64,000 nucleotides of DNA from an uncultured Prochlorococcus sp. (lineage in GTDB: Bacteria; Cyanobacteriota; Cyanobacteriia; PCC-6307; Cyanobiaceae): NCBI GenBank assembly GCA_902628235.1, contig CACOMD010000001.1, positions 1 to 64,000 of the forward strand. Direction: 5' to 3'. Positions 21,870-31,467 of this stretch are shown here, piece after piece (the first letter of the stretch is position 1; each line of letters starts with the position of its first letter). The notes under the pieces were generated by a model, which did no database searches, was not told the DNA's origin, and saw only the letters and a list, made by a program, of their open reading frames with translations. A program made the position numbers and the translations under genes.

Positions 21870-22058
21870 ATGGAGTTAGATCTTCAACCAGGGGACGTAG
21901 TAAAAGTCCTAGAATCAGCCGCCCTAGGATGGGTAAGAGCGAGAGTTATCAGAGTAAAATCTGGTGGTAGAGTTGTAGTACAAAGTGATCAAGGCAGAGA
22001 ATTTACTGCTAGAGGTAATCAAGTAAGACTTATTGAACCAGCTGGTTTTAGACCTTAA
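21870..22058 (+). CDS. Hyperconserved 62-aa protein (Hcp) of Prochlorococcus / marine Synechococcus
   Basis: MELDLQPGDVVKVLESAALGWVRARVIRVKSGGRVVVQSDQGREFTARGNQVRLIEPAGFRP, in its known context between rplS-trnW and gltX; ATG at 21870 preferred over upstream GTG. Confidence 0.88.
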   Translation: MELDLQPGDVVKVLESAALGWVRARVIRVKSGGRVVVQSDQGREFTARGNQVRLIEPAGFRP

Positions 22059-22196
22059 TCTTTTAAGATAATTAATGCACTACTCAAATAAATTTAAATT
22101 GTTTGACAAACAAAATAAATTTTTTATTACAACAAAAATCTTTAGTTTTAACATCTTCTAATTTATACTAGTTAAGTAATATCCCATTATAATTTT

Positions 22197-22270
22197 GGGA
22201 CCGTAGTTCAACTGGTTAGAGCACCGCCCTGTCACGGCGGAAGTTGCGGGTTCGAATCCCGTCGGTCCCG
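22197..22270 (+). tRNA. trnD: tRNA-Asp (anticodon GUC)
   Basis: Acceptor GGGACCG/CGGTCCC, anticodon loop CTGTCAC, T-arm GCGGGTTCGAATCCCGT. Confidence 0.97.
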
Positions 22271-22286
22271 TACCAAAAAGAAATTC

Positions 22287-23723
22287 TTGAAAAACCGTTT
22301 AAGACTAGCACCAAGTCCCACAGGTCTCTTACATATAGGTACCGCTAGAACAGCATTATTTAACTGGCTATATGCTAAGAAAACTAATGGCAAATTTTTA
22401 CTAAGGATTGAAGATACAGATTTATCTCGTTCTAAACCTGAATTCACAAAAAATATATTAGAGGGATTAAGTTGGCTAGGATTAAATTGGGATGAAGATC
22501 CAATTAATCAAAGTGAAAGGATTAATATACATAAGTTAATTATTAAAAAACTTCTAGATCAAGGACTGGCTTATAGATGTTTCATGTCTGAAAAAGAATC
22601 TCAACAATTAAGAGAAACTCAAAAGAAGAACGGTTTACCTCCCAAACATGACAATAGATATAGAGACCTATCTAAAAGTGAAATTGAAAGTTTTATAAGT
22701 GAAGGTAAGTCATCAGTCATTAGATTCAAAATTGATGATAATGCACAAATTAATTGGCATGACGAGATAAGAGGTGAAATTAAATGGCTTGGGAAAGACC
22801 TTGGAGGAGATATGGTCTTATCAAGAAGGGCTAATGGGGATGATATAGGTTCACCTCTTTATAACTTAGCAGTTGTTATTGATGATAATTTTATGAATAT
22901 TACTCACGTTATTCGGGGAGAAGATCATATTTCTAATACGGCAAAACAAATCTTAATTTATAAAGCTTTAAAGTATGAACTCCCTAAATTTTCACACGCC
23001 CCTTTAATTTTAAATATTGAAGGGAAAAAATTATCAAAACGGGACTCTGTAACATCTATTGATGAATTCAAAGAAATGGGTTATCTCCCTGATGCCCTTG
23101 CCAACTACATGCTCCTATTAGGATGGTCTCCTAAATCCTGTGAGAATGAAATACAATCCCTAGAAAATATTTCGAAGATATTTGATATAAAAGACGTTAA
23201 TAAAGCAGGTGCAAAATTTAATTGGGAAAAACTTAATTGGATCAATTCTCAATACATTAAAAATATGGATTCTAATAATTTGTTTATTATCTTTAGAAAC
23301 TATTGGGAAAAGGAAGGTTGGGAAATACCTTCTCGAGAATGGGGTTTAAATTTAACACTTTTAATTCAGGACTCAATTATCGTTCTCAAAGACGTATTAG
23401 ACCAGTCAAAACCATTTTTTAAATTACAAGAAGTTGATAATAAAAGTATTGATTTTTTAAAAAGCAACAACGTAAAACCTCTGTTAAAAAATGTAATTGA
23501 GTTAATTAGTAAAGAAAATCAAACTATTGATCGAAATAATATAAAGGAAATAATTGAGGAGATTTCTATCAAATATAAAATCAAAAAAGGTATCTTAATG
23601 AAATCGCTTAGGATTGCATTTTTTGGATGTTTAAGCGGTCCAGACTTAATAGAAAGTTGGTTACTTTTATCCGAGAAAGGTGAAGACCTTTCAAGGATTA
23701 AGAGATGTTTAGACATTATTTAA
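22287..23723 (+). CDS. gltX: Glutamyl-tRNA synthetase
   Basis: RLAPSPTGLLHIGTARTALFNWL, KLSKRDS signature; TTG start. Confidence 0.96.
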   Translation: MKNRLRLAPSPTGLLHIGTARTALFNWLYAKKTNGKFLLRIEDTDLSRSKPEFTKNILEGLSWLGLNWDEDPINQSERINIHKLIIKKLLDQGLAYRCFMSEKESQQLRETQKKNGLPPKHDNRYRDLSKSEIESFISEGKSSVIRFKIDDNAQINWHDEIRGEIKWLGKDLGGDMVLSRRANGDDIGSPLYNLAVVIDDNFMNITHVIRGEDHISNTAKQILIYKALKYELPKFSHAPLILNIEGKKLSKRDSVTSIDEFKEMGYLPDALANYMLLLGWSPKSCENEIQSLENISKIFDIKDVNKAGAKFNWEKLNWINSQYIKNMDSNNLFIIFRNYWEKEGWEIPSREWGLNLTLLIQDSIIVLKDVLDQSKPFFKLQEVDNKSIDFLKSNNVKPLLKNVIELISKENQTIDRNNIKEIIEEISIKYKIKKGILMKSLRIAFFGCLSGPDLIESWLLLSEKGEDLSRIKRCLDII

Positions 23724-24920
23724 ATTTTCTGAATCTATAAGGTTTAAAAATTTTGCAAGTGGTTTAGCTGTTAGACCTTGTATACCTACAGTCATTAAGA
23801 TTGTTAGAAAAACCAAGCCTTGAAGTCTTCCTGAACCCAGTACTCCCGCTTGCTCTAATCTAATTGAAAATAATGAAGCCACTGCAGCTGTGACAATACC
23901 TCTTGGTGCTAGCCAAGCCAAAAATATTCTTTCTTTAATATCTAATTCTTGACCAATAGTTGCTAAGGAAACCGAAATTGGTCTTACCACAATCATCATC
24001 ATAAACACGCAAATAACTCCTCCCCAACCCAGAGGACTTAATTCGCCCCAAGAGACATCAGAAGCCAAAAGAGGAAAAAGAACTGTAATCGCCAATTGAG
24101 CTAATTCGCTAATAAGATTGTCTAACCTCTCTTTATCAATTACTTCTCTTTTACCAACAATAAATCCCGCGGCAACTGAAGCAGGTAAACCTGATTCAGG
24201 AAGAAAATATTCACAGATGCCATATACCAGAAAAATTATGCCAACAGTGACTTGAAGTTCTATACCCAATGAAGAATCACTTTTAATTTTTTTTAGGATT
24301 TCAGATAAGAGCCAGCCAGCGACAAGTCCAATTAATACTCCTCCTCCTAATCTCTGCATTAAAGCAATAAATACTTCTTTTATTCCATGCAAATCACCCA
24401 ATAAAAGTTCTAAAATTAATAATGCCAGTACAGCTCCTATGGGTTCTAAAACTAAGCCCTCAGCTTTCAATACACTTGACAAAGGTGATGCAAGTTTTAT
24501 TTGTTCCACTAATGGAGATATTACTGTTGGTCCAGTAGCTAAAACTATTGAACTATAGACTGCTGCTATAGGCCAAGATAAACCAGCAAACACATGCGCT
24601 ATTAATACTCCTCCAGCTAAAGAAATAATTAACCTTAATAGCGATATTCTTAAAACAGTAGATCTTACGTTACCTTCAGGCAATTTGAGATTTAAGCCCC
24701 CTTCAAATAAAACTAAGCAAACCAATAATCCGACAATTGTCTCCAATCCTTGCCCAAGATCCAAAGGCTCAACTAATCCAAATCCTGAGCGCCCGATCAG
24801 TAAACCTGATAATAAAAGAATTACTACGCTAGGAAATCCTGTAATAGAAGATATTAAACGAGCTATTGCCCCTGCAAATACAGTTATACCCCAAAGTAAT
24901 CCAAGCCTCTCAGGCGTCAT
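23709..24920 (-). CDS. Na+/H+ (monovalent cation/proton) antiporter, CPA1/NhaP-like
   Basis: Multi-TM, ATGPTVISPL, LAWLAPRGIVTAAVASLF. Confidence 0.92.
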   Translation of the reverse strand: MTPERLGLLWGITVFAGAIARLISSITGFPSVVILLLSGLLIGRSGFGLVEPLDLGQGLETIVGLLVCLVLFEGGLNLKLPEGNVRSTVLRISLLRLIISLAGGVLIAHVFAGLSWPIAAVYSSIVLATGPTVISPLVEQIKLASPLSSVLKAEGLVLEPIGAVLALLILELLLGDLHGIKEVFIALMQRLGGGVLIGLVAGWLLSEILKKIKSDSSLGIELQVTVGIIFLVYGICEYFLPESGLPASVAAGFIVGKREVIDKERLDNLISELAQLAITVLFPLLASDVSWGELSPLGWGGVICVFMMMIVVRPISVSLATIGQELDIKERIFLAWLAPRGIVTAAVASLFSIRLEQAGVLGSGRLQGLVFLTILMTVGIQGLTAKPLAKFLNLIDSENLNNV

Positions 24921-25034
24921 ATAAATTTCCGATAATAAATAATATCAATTTATTTGATTAAATCAACAAATATAATTTTAGTCTACACCACAAAATATTT
25001 ATTAATCTTAAAGAGTCCTACTAAATAAAAGTTT

Positions 25035-25214
25035 TCAAGAAGAAAATTTATTTAAAAGGGTAATAAATATTAATAAGAAGCCTATTCCAACAGTTGCCAT
25101 CCTCCCATTCCAGATTTCAGCTTGAGGAGTAAAACCTCTTTTCCAAAGGTTTAATTCTGCTTTATCAACAAGATTTCTTGTATCTTGGTCCAAATTGTTA
25201 ACATTTTTATTCAT
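25035..25214 (-). CDS. hli: High-light-inducible protein (Hli/CAB-like single helix)
   Basis: Manual translation: MNKNVNNLDQDTRNLVDKAELNLWKRGFTPQAEIWNGRMATVGIGFLLIFITLLNKFSS (59 aa); AEIWNGRMAxxG chlorophyll-binding motif. Not in the ORF track. Confidence 0.93.
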   Translation of the reverse strand: MNKNVNNLDQDTRNLVDKAELNLWKRGFTPQAEIWNGRMATVGIGFLLIFITLLNKFSS

Positions 25215-25225
25215 TAGTAATTAAA

Positions 25226-26296
25226 TTAAAATGGTGGATTTTGATCATAAAGACACATTGCTTGATCTATTGGTAGCCTTGCTGCGACTCCAAGATTTAA
25301 AGAACTCTGAAAATCCCCTAAACTAAGTCTTGAGAGAGCTGCTGCACCAATCATCGCAGCATTATCAGTGCATAGAGATAAAGGTGCTAAATGAACTTTA
25401 ATAGATTTTTCATAAGCTTTCTCAATCATCATTTTTCTTAACATATTATTTGCAGCTACACCTCCCACAACTACAAGATCATTTAATTTATGATCAGATG
25501 CACAATTAAGAGATCTTTCTACAAGTACTTCAGCCACAACTCTTTGAAAACTGGCAGCTATATCACTAATAGGAACATTTTCTTCGCTGTCTTTTAATTT
25601 CTCTACAAGCCGTAGAACAGCAGTTTTTAATCCACTAAAAGAAAAATCATATTTCAAAAAACCACCTTTTTTATCCGAGATTTTACACTTTGGCAAATCG
25701 TACTTCGAGGCATCTCCTTTCTTCGCGGCTTTCTCTATCGCAGGCCCTCCAGGATACCCAAGACCTAACAATCTTCCAACCTTATCAAAAGCCTCGCCAG
25801 CAGCATCATCATAACTTCTTCCAATTCTGAACATTTTTTTATTTTCCTCAACCTTAATTAATTCGGTATGCCCTCCACTAACCAAGAGGACAAGATAAGG
25901 TGGCTTGGGAGAATCCTGAGAAAAAAAAATTGAAGAAAGATGTCCATCAAGATGATGAATGCCTAAAAATGGTTTTGAATGCATCAAGCATAATGTTCTA
26001 GCAAATATAGATCCTATCCTTAAGCATCCAATCAAACCTGGTGCAACAGTTGAGGCGATACTATCAATCTGATTAATATTTTGATTGGCATCTTTAAGTG
26101 CCTGCTCGTAAACAGAAGGTATTAATTCTAGATGCTTTCTAGCTGCTAATTCAGGAACGACTCCACCCCACTTAGAATGATCTTTAACTTGTGAAGCAAT
26201 AACATTTGAATGAATTCTATAAGTTCCATCATTATTAGATACTACAGAAACTGATGTCTCATCACAACTTGTTTCAATAGCAAGGACTAAAGCCAT
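25226..26296 (-). CDS. tsaD: tRNA N6-adenosine threonylcarbamoyltransferase TsaD
   Basis: LAIETSCDETSVSVV, HHLDGHLSSIF, GYPGGPAIEKAA. Confidence 0.97.
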   Translation of the reverse strand: MALVLAIETSCDETSVSVVSNNDGTYRIHSNVIASQVKDHSKWGGVVPELAARKHLELIPSVYEQALKDANQNINQIDSIASTVAPGLIGCLRIGSIFARTLCLMHSKPFLGIHHLDGHLSSIFFSQDSPKPPYLVLLVSGGHTELIKVEENKKMFRIGRSYDDAAGEAFDKVGRLLGLGYPGGPAIEKAAKKGDASKYDLPKCKISDKKGGFLKYDFSFSGLKTAVLRLVEKLKDSEENVPISDIAASFQRVVAEVLVERSLNCASDHKLNDLVVVGGVAANNMLRKMMIEKAYEKSIKVHLAPLSLCTDNAAMIGAAALSRLSLGDFQSSLNLGVAARLPIDQAMCLYDQNPPF

Positions 26297-26366
26297 ATAT
26301 TGTTCTAGAATACTTTAACTTAATAATAATTTCCTTATCACCTAAGAGAATTAAAGATTGCGACTT

Positions 26367-26921
26367 ATGAAATTCTTTTTTTCATTTATAACTTCAATTT
26401 TACTAATTATTGGAATGGCTCCATCAGCTTTTGCTGCAAAAGGTGCTGTACTTAATGCTGATAGGGCTAGTACAGAATATACCGCTTCAGCTCTTCAAAA
26501 ATGTTCTGAGAATGCGAAGTTCATGGAAAGGGCCAGTGCAGCAAAAACCTCCAAGGATATAACTCGTTTCAATAGATATGGTAAAGCATTATGCGGAGAT
26601 GACGGACTGCCTCATCTTATTATTGGGCCACCATTAGAACCATTTGGAGCTCTTTTGAATAGAGGACATGAAGGAGATCTCCTTATCCCAGGAGTTCTTT
26701 TCATATACATTGCTGGGATAATTGGATGGTCGGGAAGAGAATACCTTATAGAGTCTAAGAAAACTAAAGATCCTGCTGATATGGAAATTATTATTGATCT
26801 TAAATTAGCTAGAAGATGTCTTATAAAAGGAGCTCAATGGCCATTACTTGCTAATAGGCAAGGAAGAAATGGTGATTTAAGAGAAAAAGATAAAAACATT
26901 ACTGTAAATGGACCACGCTAA
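26367..26921 (+). CDS. psaF: Photosystem I reaction centre subunit III
   Basis: Signal peptide then LQKCSENAKFMERASAAKT...RYGKALCGDDGLPHLI; followed by psaJ. ATG at 26367 preferred over track start 26358. Confidence 0.95.
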   Translation: MKFFFSFITSILLIIGMAPSAFAAKGAVLNADRASTEYTASALQKCSENAKFMERASAAKTSKDITRFNRYGKALCGDDGLPHLIIGPPLEPFGALLNRGHEGDLLIPGVLFIYIAGIIGWSGREYLIESKKTKDPADMEIIIDLKLARRCLIKGAQWPLLANRQGRNGDLREKDKNITVNGPR

Positions 26922-26948
26922 ATTAATTAACACTTTCTAATTAAAACA

Positions 26949-27083
26949 ATGTTTAAAATTTTCAATACGAAATTCATGAGATCAGCTCCAATAATAGCTG
27001 CTATTTGGCTTACTATTACAGCTGGAATTATTATTGAATTCAATAGATTTTTCCCTGATCTTCTTTTCCATCCAATGAGCTAA
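26949..27083 (+). CDS. psaJ: Photosystem I reaction centre subunit IX
   Basis: Manual translation: [44 protein letters not shown] (44 aa), directly downstream of psaF. Not in the ORF track. Confidence 0.96.
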   Translation: MFKIFNTKFMRSAPIIAAIWLTITAGIIIEFNRFFPDLLFHPMS

Positions 27084-27101
27084 ATTAGTAAATAAATCTA
27101 A

Positions 27102-27653
27102 TTAACTAATAATTTTAAAAATCTCATCAACTGTTTTATCTATTTCATAATTTTTTAATACATAATCAAAATCCTTTGAAGAACTTATTTCAAAATCTGC
27201 CCTTTCAAGTCTCTGAAGTATAGATTTTTCATCATCAGTTCCCCTATCTCGAATTCTTTTTTCTAACTCCTTTTTATTAGGAGGTAATAAAAATATTGAA
27301 ATTATGTTTGAAAGTTTCTCTCTAACTTGGCATGCACCTTCAACCTCAATTTCTAAAATTACCTTATAACCATTTTGGATTTTTTCATTAATAATATCTA
27401 TTGGTGTTCCATAATAGTTCCCAGCAAATTCTGCCCATTCAAGAAACATTTCATTACTAATCATTTCTTTAAACTTTTCTTTGGTTAAAAAATAATAATC
27501 TTTACCATGTTCTTCTCCCTCCCTAGGTTTCCTAGTCGTAGCAGAAATAGATATCCATATATTTTTATCTTTTTTCAGGATATTCTTCACAACTGTTCCT
27601 TTACCTACTCCACTTGGTCCAGTTATGATGATTAGTTTTTTAGGGTTTTTCAT
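27102..27653 (-). CDS. gmk: Guanylate kinase
   Basis: IITGPSGVGKGTVVKNIL, SATTRKPREGEEHGKDYYFL. Confidence 0.97.
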   Translation of the reverse strand: MKNPKKLIIITGPSGVGKGTVVKNILKKDKNIWISISATTRKPREGEEHGKDYYFLTKEKFKEMISNEMFLEWAEFAGNYYGTPIDIINEKIQNGYKVILEIEVEGACQVREKLSNIISIFLLPPNKKELEKRIRDRGTDDEKSILQRLERADFEISSSKDFDYVLKNYEIDKTVDEIFKIIS

Positions 27654-27698
27654 ATGTTTATTTTTGCTGTTAAATTAGTATCTAGGAAAAGATAAATA

Positions 27699-29414
27699 AT
27701 GCTTAAAGGTATTCCTCAAACAATGGACATAACATCCATTAAAGCTGTACTGCATGATCTATCAAATGAAATTTTACCTTCCAAATTTGAAACTGCACAA
27801 CAACCTGAGCCAAACACAATACAAATTGGTTTTAGAGGAATAAATAATATAAGTTGGATAGAAGTTTGCTGGCAAGGGGATTGCGCACGAATCATCAAAA
27901 TTGATAGGCCTGAGAAGCAAGGTAATACTAGCACTCTTGCAAGACAACTTAGTTGTGGACTTAAATATATGGCCTTAGTCTCAATAAAACAAGATAAATT
28001 TGAAAGAGTTATTCAACTAGAATTTGCAAAAAGGCCTGGAGAAGAAATAAGTAAATTTTTAATATTTGAATTAATGGGCAAACACAGTAATATTTTCTAC
28101 TTAGATAAAAATCAAAAAATAATAGCTTTAGGGAAACAAATTAAATTATCTCAATCAAGTTTCAGAAAAATTTCAACAGGAAATTATTATTCACCACCTC
28201 CTCCTAATAATTTCAAAAAGGAACCTAATGAGAATGAAACTTTCGAAAAATGGAAAGAAAATTTATCATCATTTCCTGAACCTCTTAAAAATTCACTTTT
28301 GAACACATATCAAGGTGTTAGCCCTATTCTAATAAAACAAATAGAGCATTTAGCAAAATTAAAAAAATATGATTTGATGAATAAAAATATACTTTTAATT
28401 GATGATAAATATTTACAAGAAATTTTTATTATTTGGAAAAAATGGATAAATTGCTTTGTAAATAACAAATTTTATTATTCATCTTTCGATAATTATTTTT
28501 ACAGTGTTTGGTTTCCAGAGAATAAAACAAATGCTCAAATTAATTTATCAAAAGAATTGAGTTATTATTATGATAATTTTTTAAAACTTAAAAAGATTGA
28601 GGAACTCGTTAAAAAAATAGACTCACTAATTTATAAACAATCAAATATTGAAAAAAAGAATTTTAATATCCAAAAACAACTTCTTAAAAACTCTGAAAAT
28701 CATGAAGAGTATAAGCAAAAGGCAGATGACATTTTTCTAAACTTTCAAATTAATAAAGAAGATGTAATTAAAGCACAAAAATTATATAAGAAATCTAAGA
28801 AACTAAAAAGATCTAAAAATCTAATTTTTGAAAGGCTTTCAATCTATTCTGAAAAGCTAAGCAGGCTCGATGAATTTAGTGTAATGCTGGAAAATCTTAA
28901 TTCCATTAATATTGGGACTTTAAAAATCAAACTAGATTTATTAAATGAATTAAAAGAAGAATTGTGTAGTGAATTTAATATAAATACAACTAAAGTTAAT
29001 AAAACAAGAATTAATACTATTAATAAAGACTCTAATCCAATAGAAATAAATTCCCCCGAAGGAATTGTCATACAAATAGGTAGAAATATGAGACAAAATG
29101 ATTTAATAAGCTTTAAATTCTCGAAGAAGCAAGATTTATGGTTTCATGCTCAGGAGACACCTGGTAGTCATGTGATTTTAAAAGCATCGACTAAAACTCC
29201 TAAAGAAGCAGATATTCAAATCTCAGCTGATATTGCAGCGTTTTTTTGTAAAGCGAAAGGTAACATCAAAGTTCCAATTACATTAGTAAAAATTAAAGAC
29301 TTACAAAAAATTAAAAAGGGAGGTCTTGGATGCGTTTCATTCAAAAATAGTGAAATTATATGGGGAAATCCAACAAGAGGCAAAGAATATATTAAAAAAA
29401 ATACTCAAAAATAA
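27699..29414 (+). CDS. NFACT/RqcH (Rqc2 homologue, fibronectin-binding-like) family protein
   Basis: DUF814-type C-terminal domain KQDLWFHAQETPGSHVILK; central coiled coil. Confidence 0.88.
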   Translation: MLKGIPQTMDITSIKAVLHDLSNEILPSKFETAQQPEPNTIQIGFRGINNISWIEVCWQGDCARIIKIDRPEKQGNTSTLARQLSCGLKYMALVSIKQDKFERVIQLEFAKRPGEEISKFLIFELMGKHSNIFYLDKNQKIIALGKQIKLSQSSFRKISTGNYYSPPPPNNFKKEPNENETFEKWKENLSSFPEPLKNSLLNTYQGVSPILIKQIEHLAKLKKYDLMNKNILLIDDKYLQEIFIIWKKWINCFVNNKFYYSSFDNYFYSVWFPENKTNAQINLSKELSYYYDNFLKLKKIEELVKKIDSLIYKQSNIEKKNFNIQKQLLKNSENHEEYKQKADDIFLNFQINKEDVIKAQKLYKKSKKLKRSKNLIFERLSIYSEKLSRLDEFSVMLENLNSINIGTLKIKLDLLNELKEELCSEFNINTTKVNKTRINTINKDSNPIEINSPEGIVIQIGRNMRQNDLISFKFSKKQDLWFHAQETPGSHVILKASTKTPKEADIQISADIAAFFCKAKGNIKVPITLVKIKDLQKIKKGGLGCVSFKNSEIIWGNPTRGKEYIKKNTQK

Positions 29415-29445
29415 TTATGATATATAATTAAAAAAAATATTGATT

Positions 29446-29706
29446 ATGGTTGAATTTCTTTTAGGGTCTCACGAATTTTTAGGTAACCATAGTATTCCAG
29501 AATTTCTAGTGGGATATTTATTTGGAGCAGCATTAATAATTGGAGCTCCTACAGTATTTTTATTACTTGCTTTTGTAAGTGCTCTTATGAAAACAAACGG
29601 GAAAATGGGTGGATATAGAGAATACGAAACCTATGGGGAATCAACCTTAAATGATTGTCCACCTTTTCTATTACCTGATCCGACAAGTCCAAAATATAAC
29701 AAATAA
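29446..29706 (+). CDS. Small single-TM conserved protein of unknown function
   Basis: MVEFLLGSHEFLGNHSIPEFLVGYLFGAALIIGAPTVFLLLAFVSALMKTNGK...; intact ORF between rqcH-like gene and tatC. Confidence 0.75.
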   Translation: MVEFLLGSHEFLGNHSIPEFLVGYLFGAALIIGAPTVFLLLAFVSALMKTNGKMGGYREYETYGESTLNDCPPFLLPDPTSPKYNK

Positions 29707-29755
29707 TGATTGATCTATTAGTGTTTAAGAAATTAGATCAGAATTATAAAAAGAT

Positions 29756-30523
29756 ATGAATAATGTCACGAGAAAGATAAAGGGAAGTGCAGATGAGATA
29801 GGATCGATGTCTTTTATGGATCATTTAGAAGAATTACGTAGCAGAATTCTTAATTCAATATATTCAGTTTTAATTTGTATATTTATTAGCTTAATAGTAA
29901 TTAAGCCACTTATCAGATTTTTAGAAATTCCTGCAAAAGATATTCGTTTATTACAACTTGCACCAGGTGAATTTTTATTTGTTGCAATTAAAGTTGCTGG
30001 TTATAGTGGATTAATTGTTTCATTGCCTTATATCTTTTATCAAATAATCTTATTTATATCCCCAGGATTAACAAATAAAGAAAAAAGCCTTCTCTTACCA
30101 GCTTTCATAGGTTCAGGTTTTTTATTTTTAATAGGATTGATATTCTCATGGTGGATACTAGTACCAGCTGCTATAAGTTTTTTCGTAAGATTTGGTGCTG
30201 AGATAGTTGAGCCTTTATGGTCTATTGAGAGATATTTTGATTTTATTTTATTATTAATGACTAGTACTGCTTTAGCTTTTCAATTGCCAGTTTTGCAGTT
30301 TATCCTGGGATCTCTAGGAATTATTTCTACAGAGCAAATGATTTCTAATTGGAGAATTGTAGTAATTTCTTCAGCAATTTTGTCAGCCATTATAACTCCC
30401 TCGACTGATCCTTTAACAATGTCACTTTTGTCATTATCTATTGTTTTATTGTATTTTATTGGAGCTGGGCTTACATTTTTATCTGAAACTTTTAAATCAA
30501 GAACTCTTTCATCTTTTCATTAA
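29756..30523 (+). CDS. tatC: Sec-independent protein translocase TatC
   Basis: MSFMDHLEELRSRILNSI, SPGLTNKEKSLLLPAF, multi-TM. Confidence 0.96.
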   Translation: MNNVTRKIKGSADEIGSMSFMDHLEELRSRILNSIYSVLICIFISLIVIKPLIRFLEIPAKDIRLLQLAPGEFLFVAIKVAGYSGLIVSLPYIFYQIILFISPGLTNKEKSLLLPAFIGSGFLFLIGLIFSWWILVPAAISFFVRFGAEIVEPLWSIERYFDFILLLMTSTALAFQLPVLQFILGSLGIISTEQMISNWRIVVISSAILSAIITPSTDPLTMSLLSLSIVLLYFIGAGLTFLSETFKSRTLSSFH

Positions 30524-30848
30524 TTTTCAATTGAAGGCTTACTGCCCTTCCCAATCTAGGCTTAGAATTTACAGTTCTTAGCCATTCCCTAACTAAATCT
30601 GCATATCCCCCTCTATTGAGAATCTCTATTTTTTCAGCCAACAATTCTTTATATTGAGCTTCTGACATAGGAAATGACTCTTGCTCTAAATATTTCCACA
30701 TCATTTGAAAATATAAATAGTCCTTTCTTTTAAAAAGTCTAAAATCATATTTTCTACCCCACCTTTTATCTAAATAATAAATTATTTCATCAATTTCCAA
30801 TGGTCTCATAAATTTATAAAGATGTTCAAAAGTAAACTTAATTCTCAA
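30492..30848 (-). CDS. DUF3067 family protein
   Basis: IIYYLDKRWGRKYDFRLFKRKDYLYFQMMWKYLEQ...; convergent with tatC, divergent from petC. Confidence 0.78.
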   Translation of the reverse strand: MRIKFTFEHLYKFMRPLEIDEIIYYLDKRWGRKYDFRLFKRKDYLYFQMMWKYLEQESFPMSEAQYKELLAEKIEILNRGGYADLVREWLRTVNSKPRLGRAVSLQLKINEKMKEFLI

Positions 30849-30930
30849 ATTATTAAAAGTAATTCTATTATGAGGAAATTTTTTGCAAAGTAGATCATAA
30901 TAGCTAATAAATAACAGTCCAGAGTATCGA

Positions 30931-31467
30931 ATGACTCAACTAAGTTCCAATGATGTCCCTTCAATGGGGCGAAGGCAATTTATGAATCTTCTTACATTTG
31001 GCACTGCAACAGGAGTAGCCCTTGGAGCTTTATACCCAGTTGCTAATTACTTTATGCCTTTAAGGGCTGGTGGAACTGGAGGAGGTACTTCTGCTAAAGA
31101 CGAGTTAGGTAATCCAATAACCAAAACTGGTTGGTTAGCTAATCATCAGCCTGGAGACAGAAGCTTAGTTCAAGGACTTAAGGGTGATCCAACTTATATA
31201 ATCGTTCAAAATGATGGTGAGATAAGTAATTTTGGTTTGAATGCAATTTGTACACATTTGGGTTGTGTTGTTCCTTGGGATAGTGGTGCAAATAAATTTA
31301 TTTGTCCATGTCATGGAAGTCAATATGATACAAATGGAAAGGTTGTTAGAGGTCCAGCTCCTTTATCGCTAGCTTTAGCTCATGTAGATATTGACGAAGA
31401 AGCTGTTCTCGTTAAACAATGGAGTGAAACAGATTTCAGGACCAATGAGAACCCATGGTGGGCTTAA
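30931..31467 (+). CDS. petC: Cytochrome b6f Rieske iron-sulfur subunit
   Basis: Twin-arginine [22 protein letters not shown] and CPCHGSQY Rieske boxes. Confidence 0.98.
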   Translation: MTQLSSNDVPSMGRRQFMNLLTFGTATGVALGALYPVANYFMPLRAGGTGGGTSAKDELGNPITKTGWLANHQPGDRSLVQGLKGDPTYIIVQNDGEISNFGLNAICTHLGCVVPWDSGANKFICPCHGSQYDTNGKVVRGPAPLSLALAHVDIDEEAVLVKQWSETDFRTNENPWWA

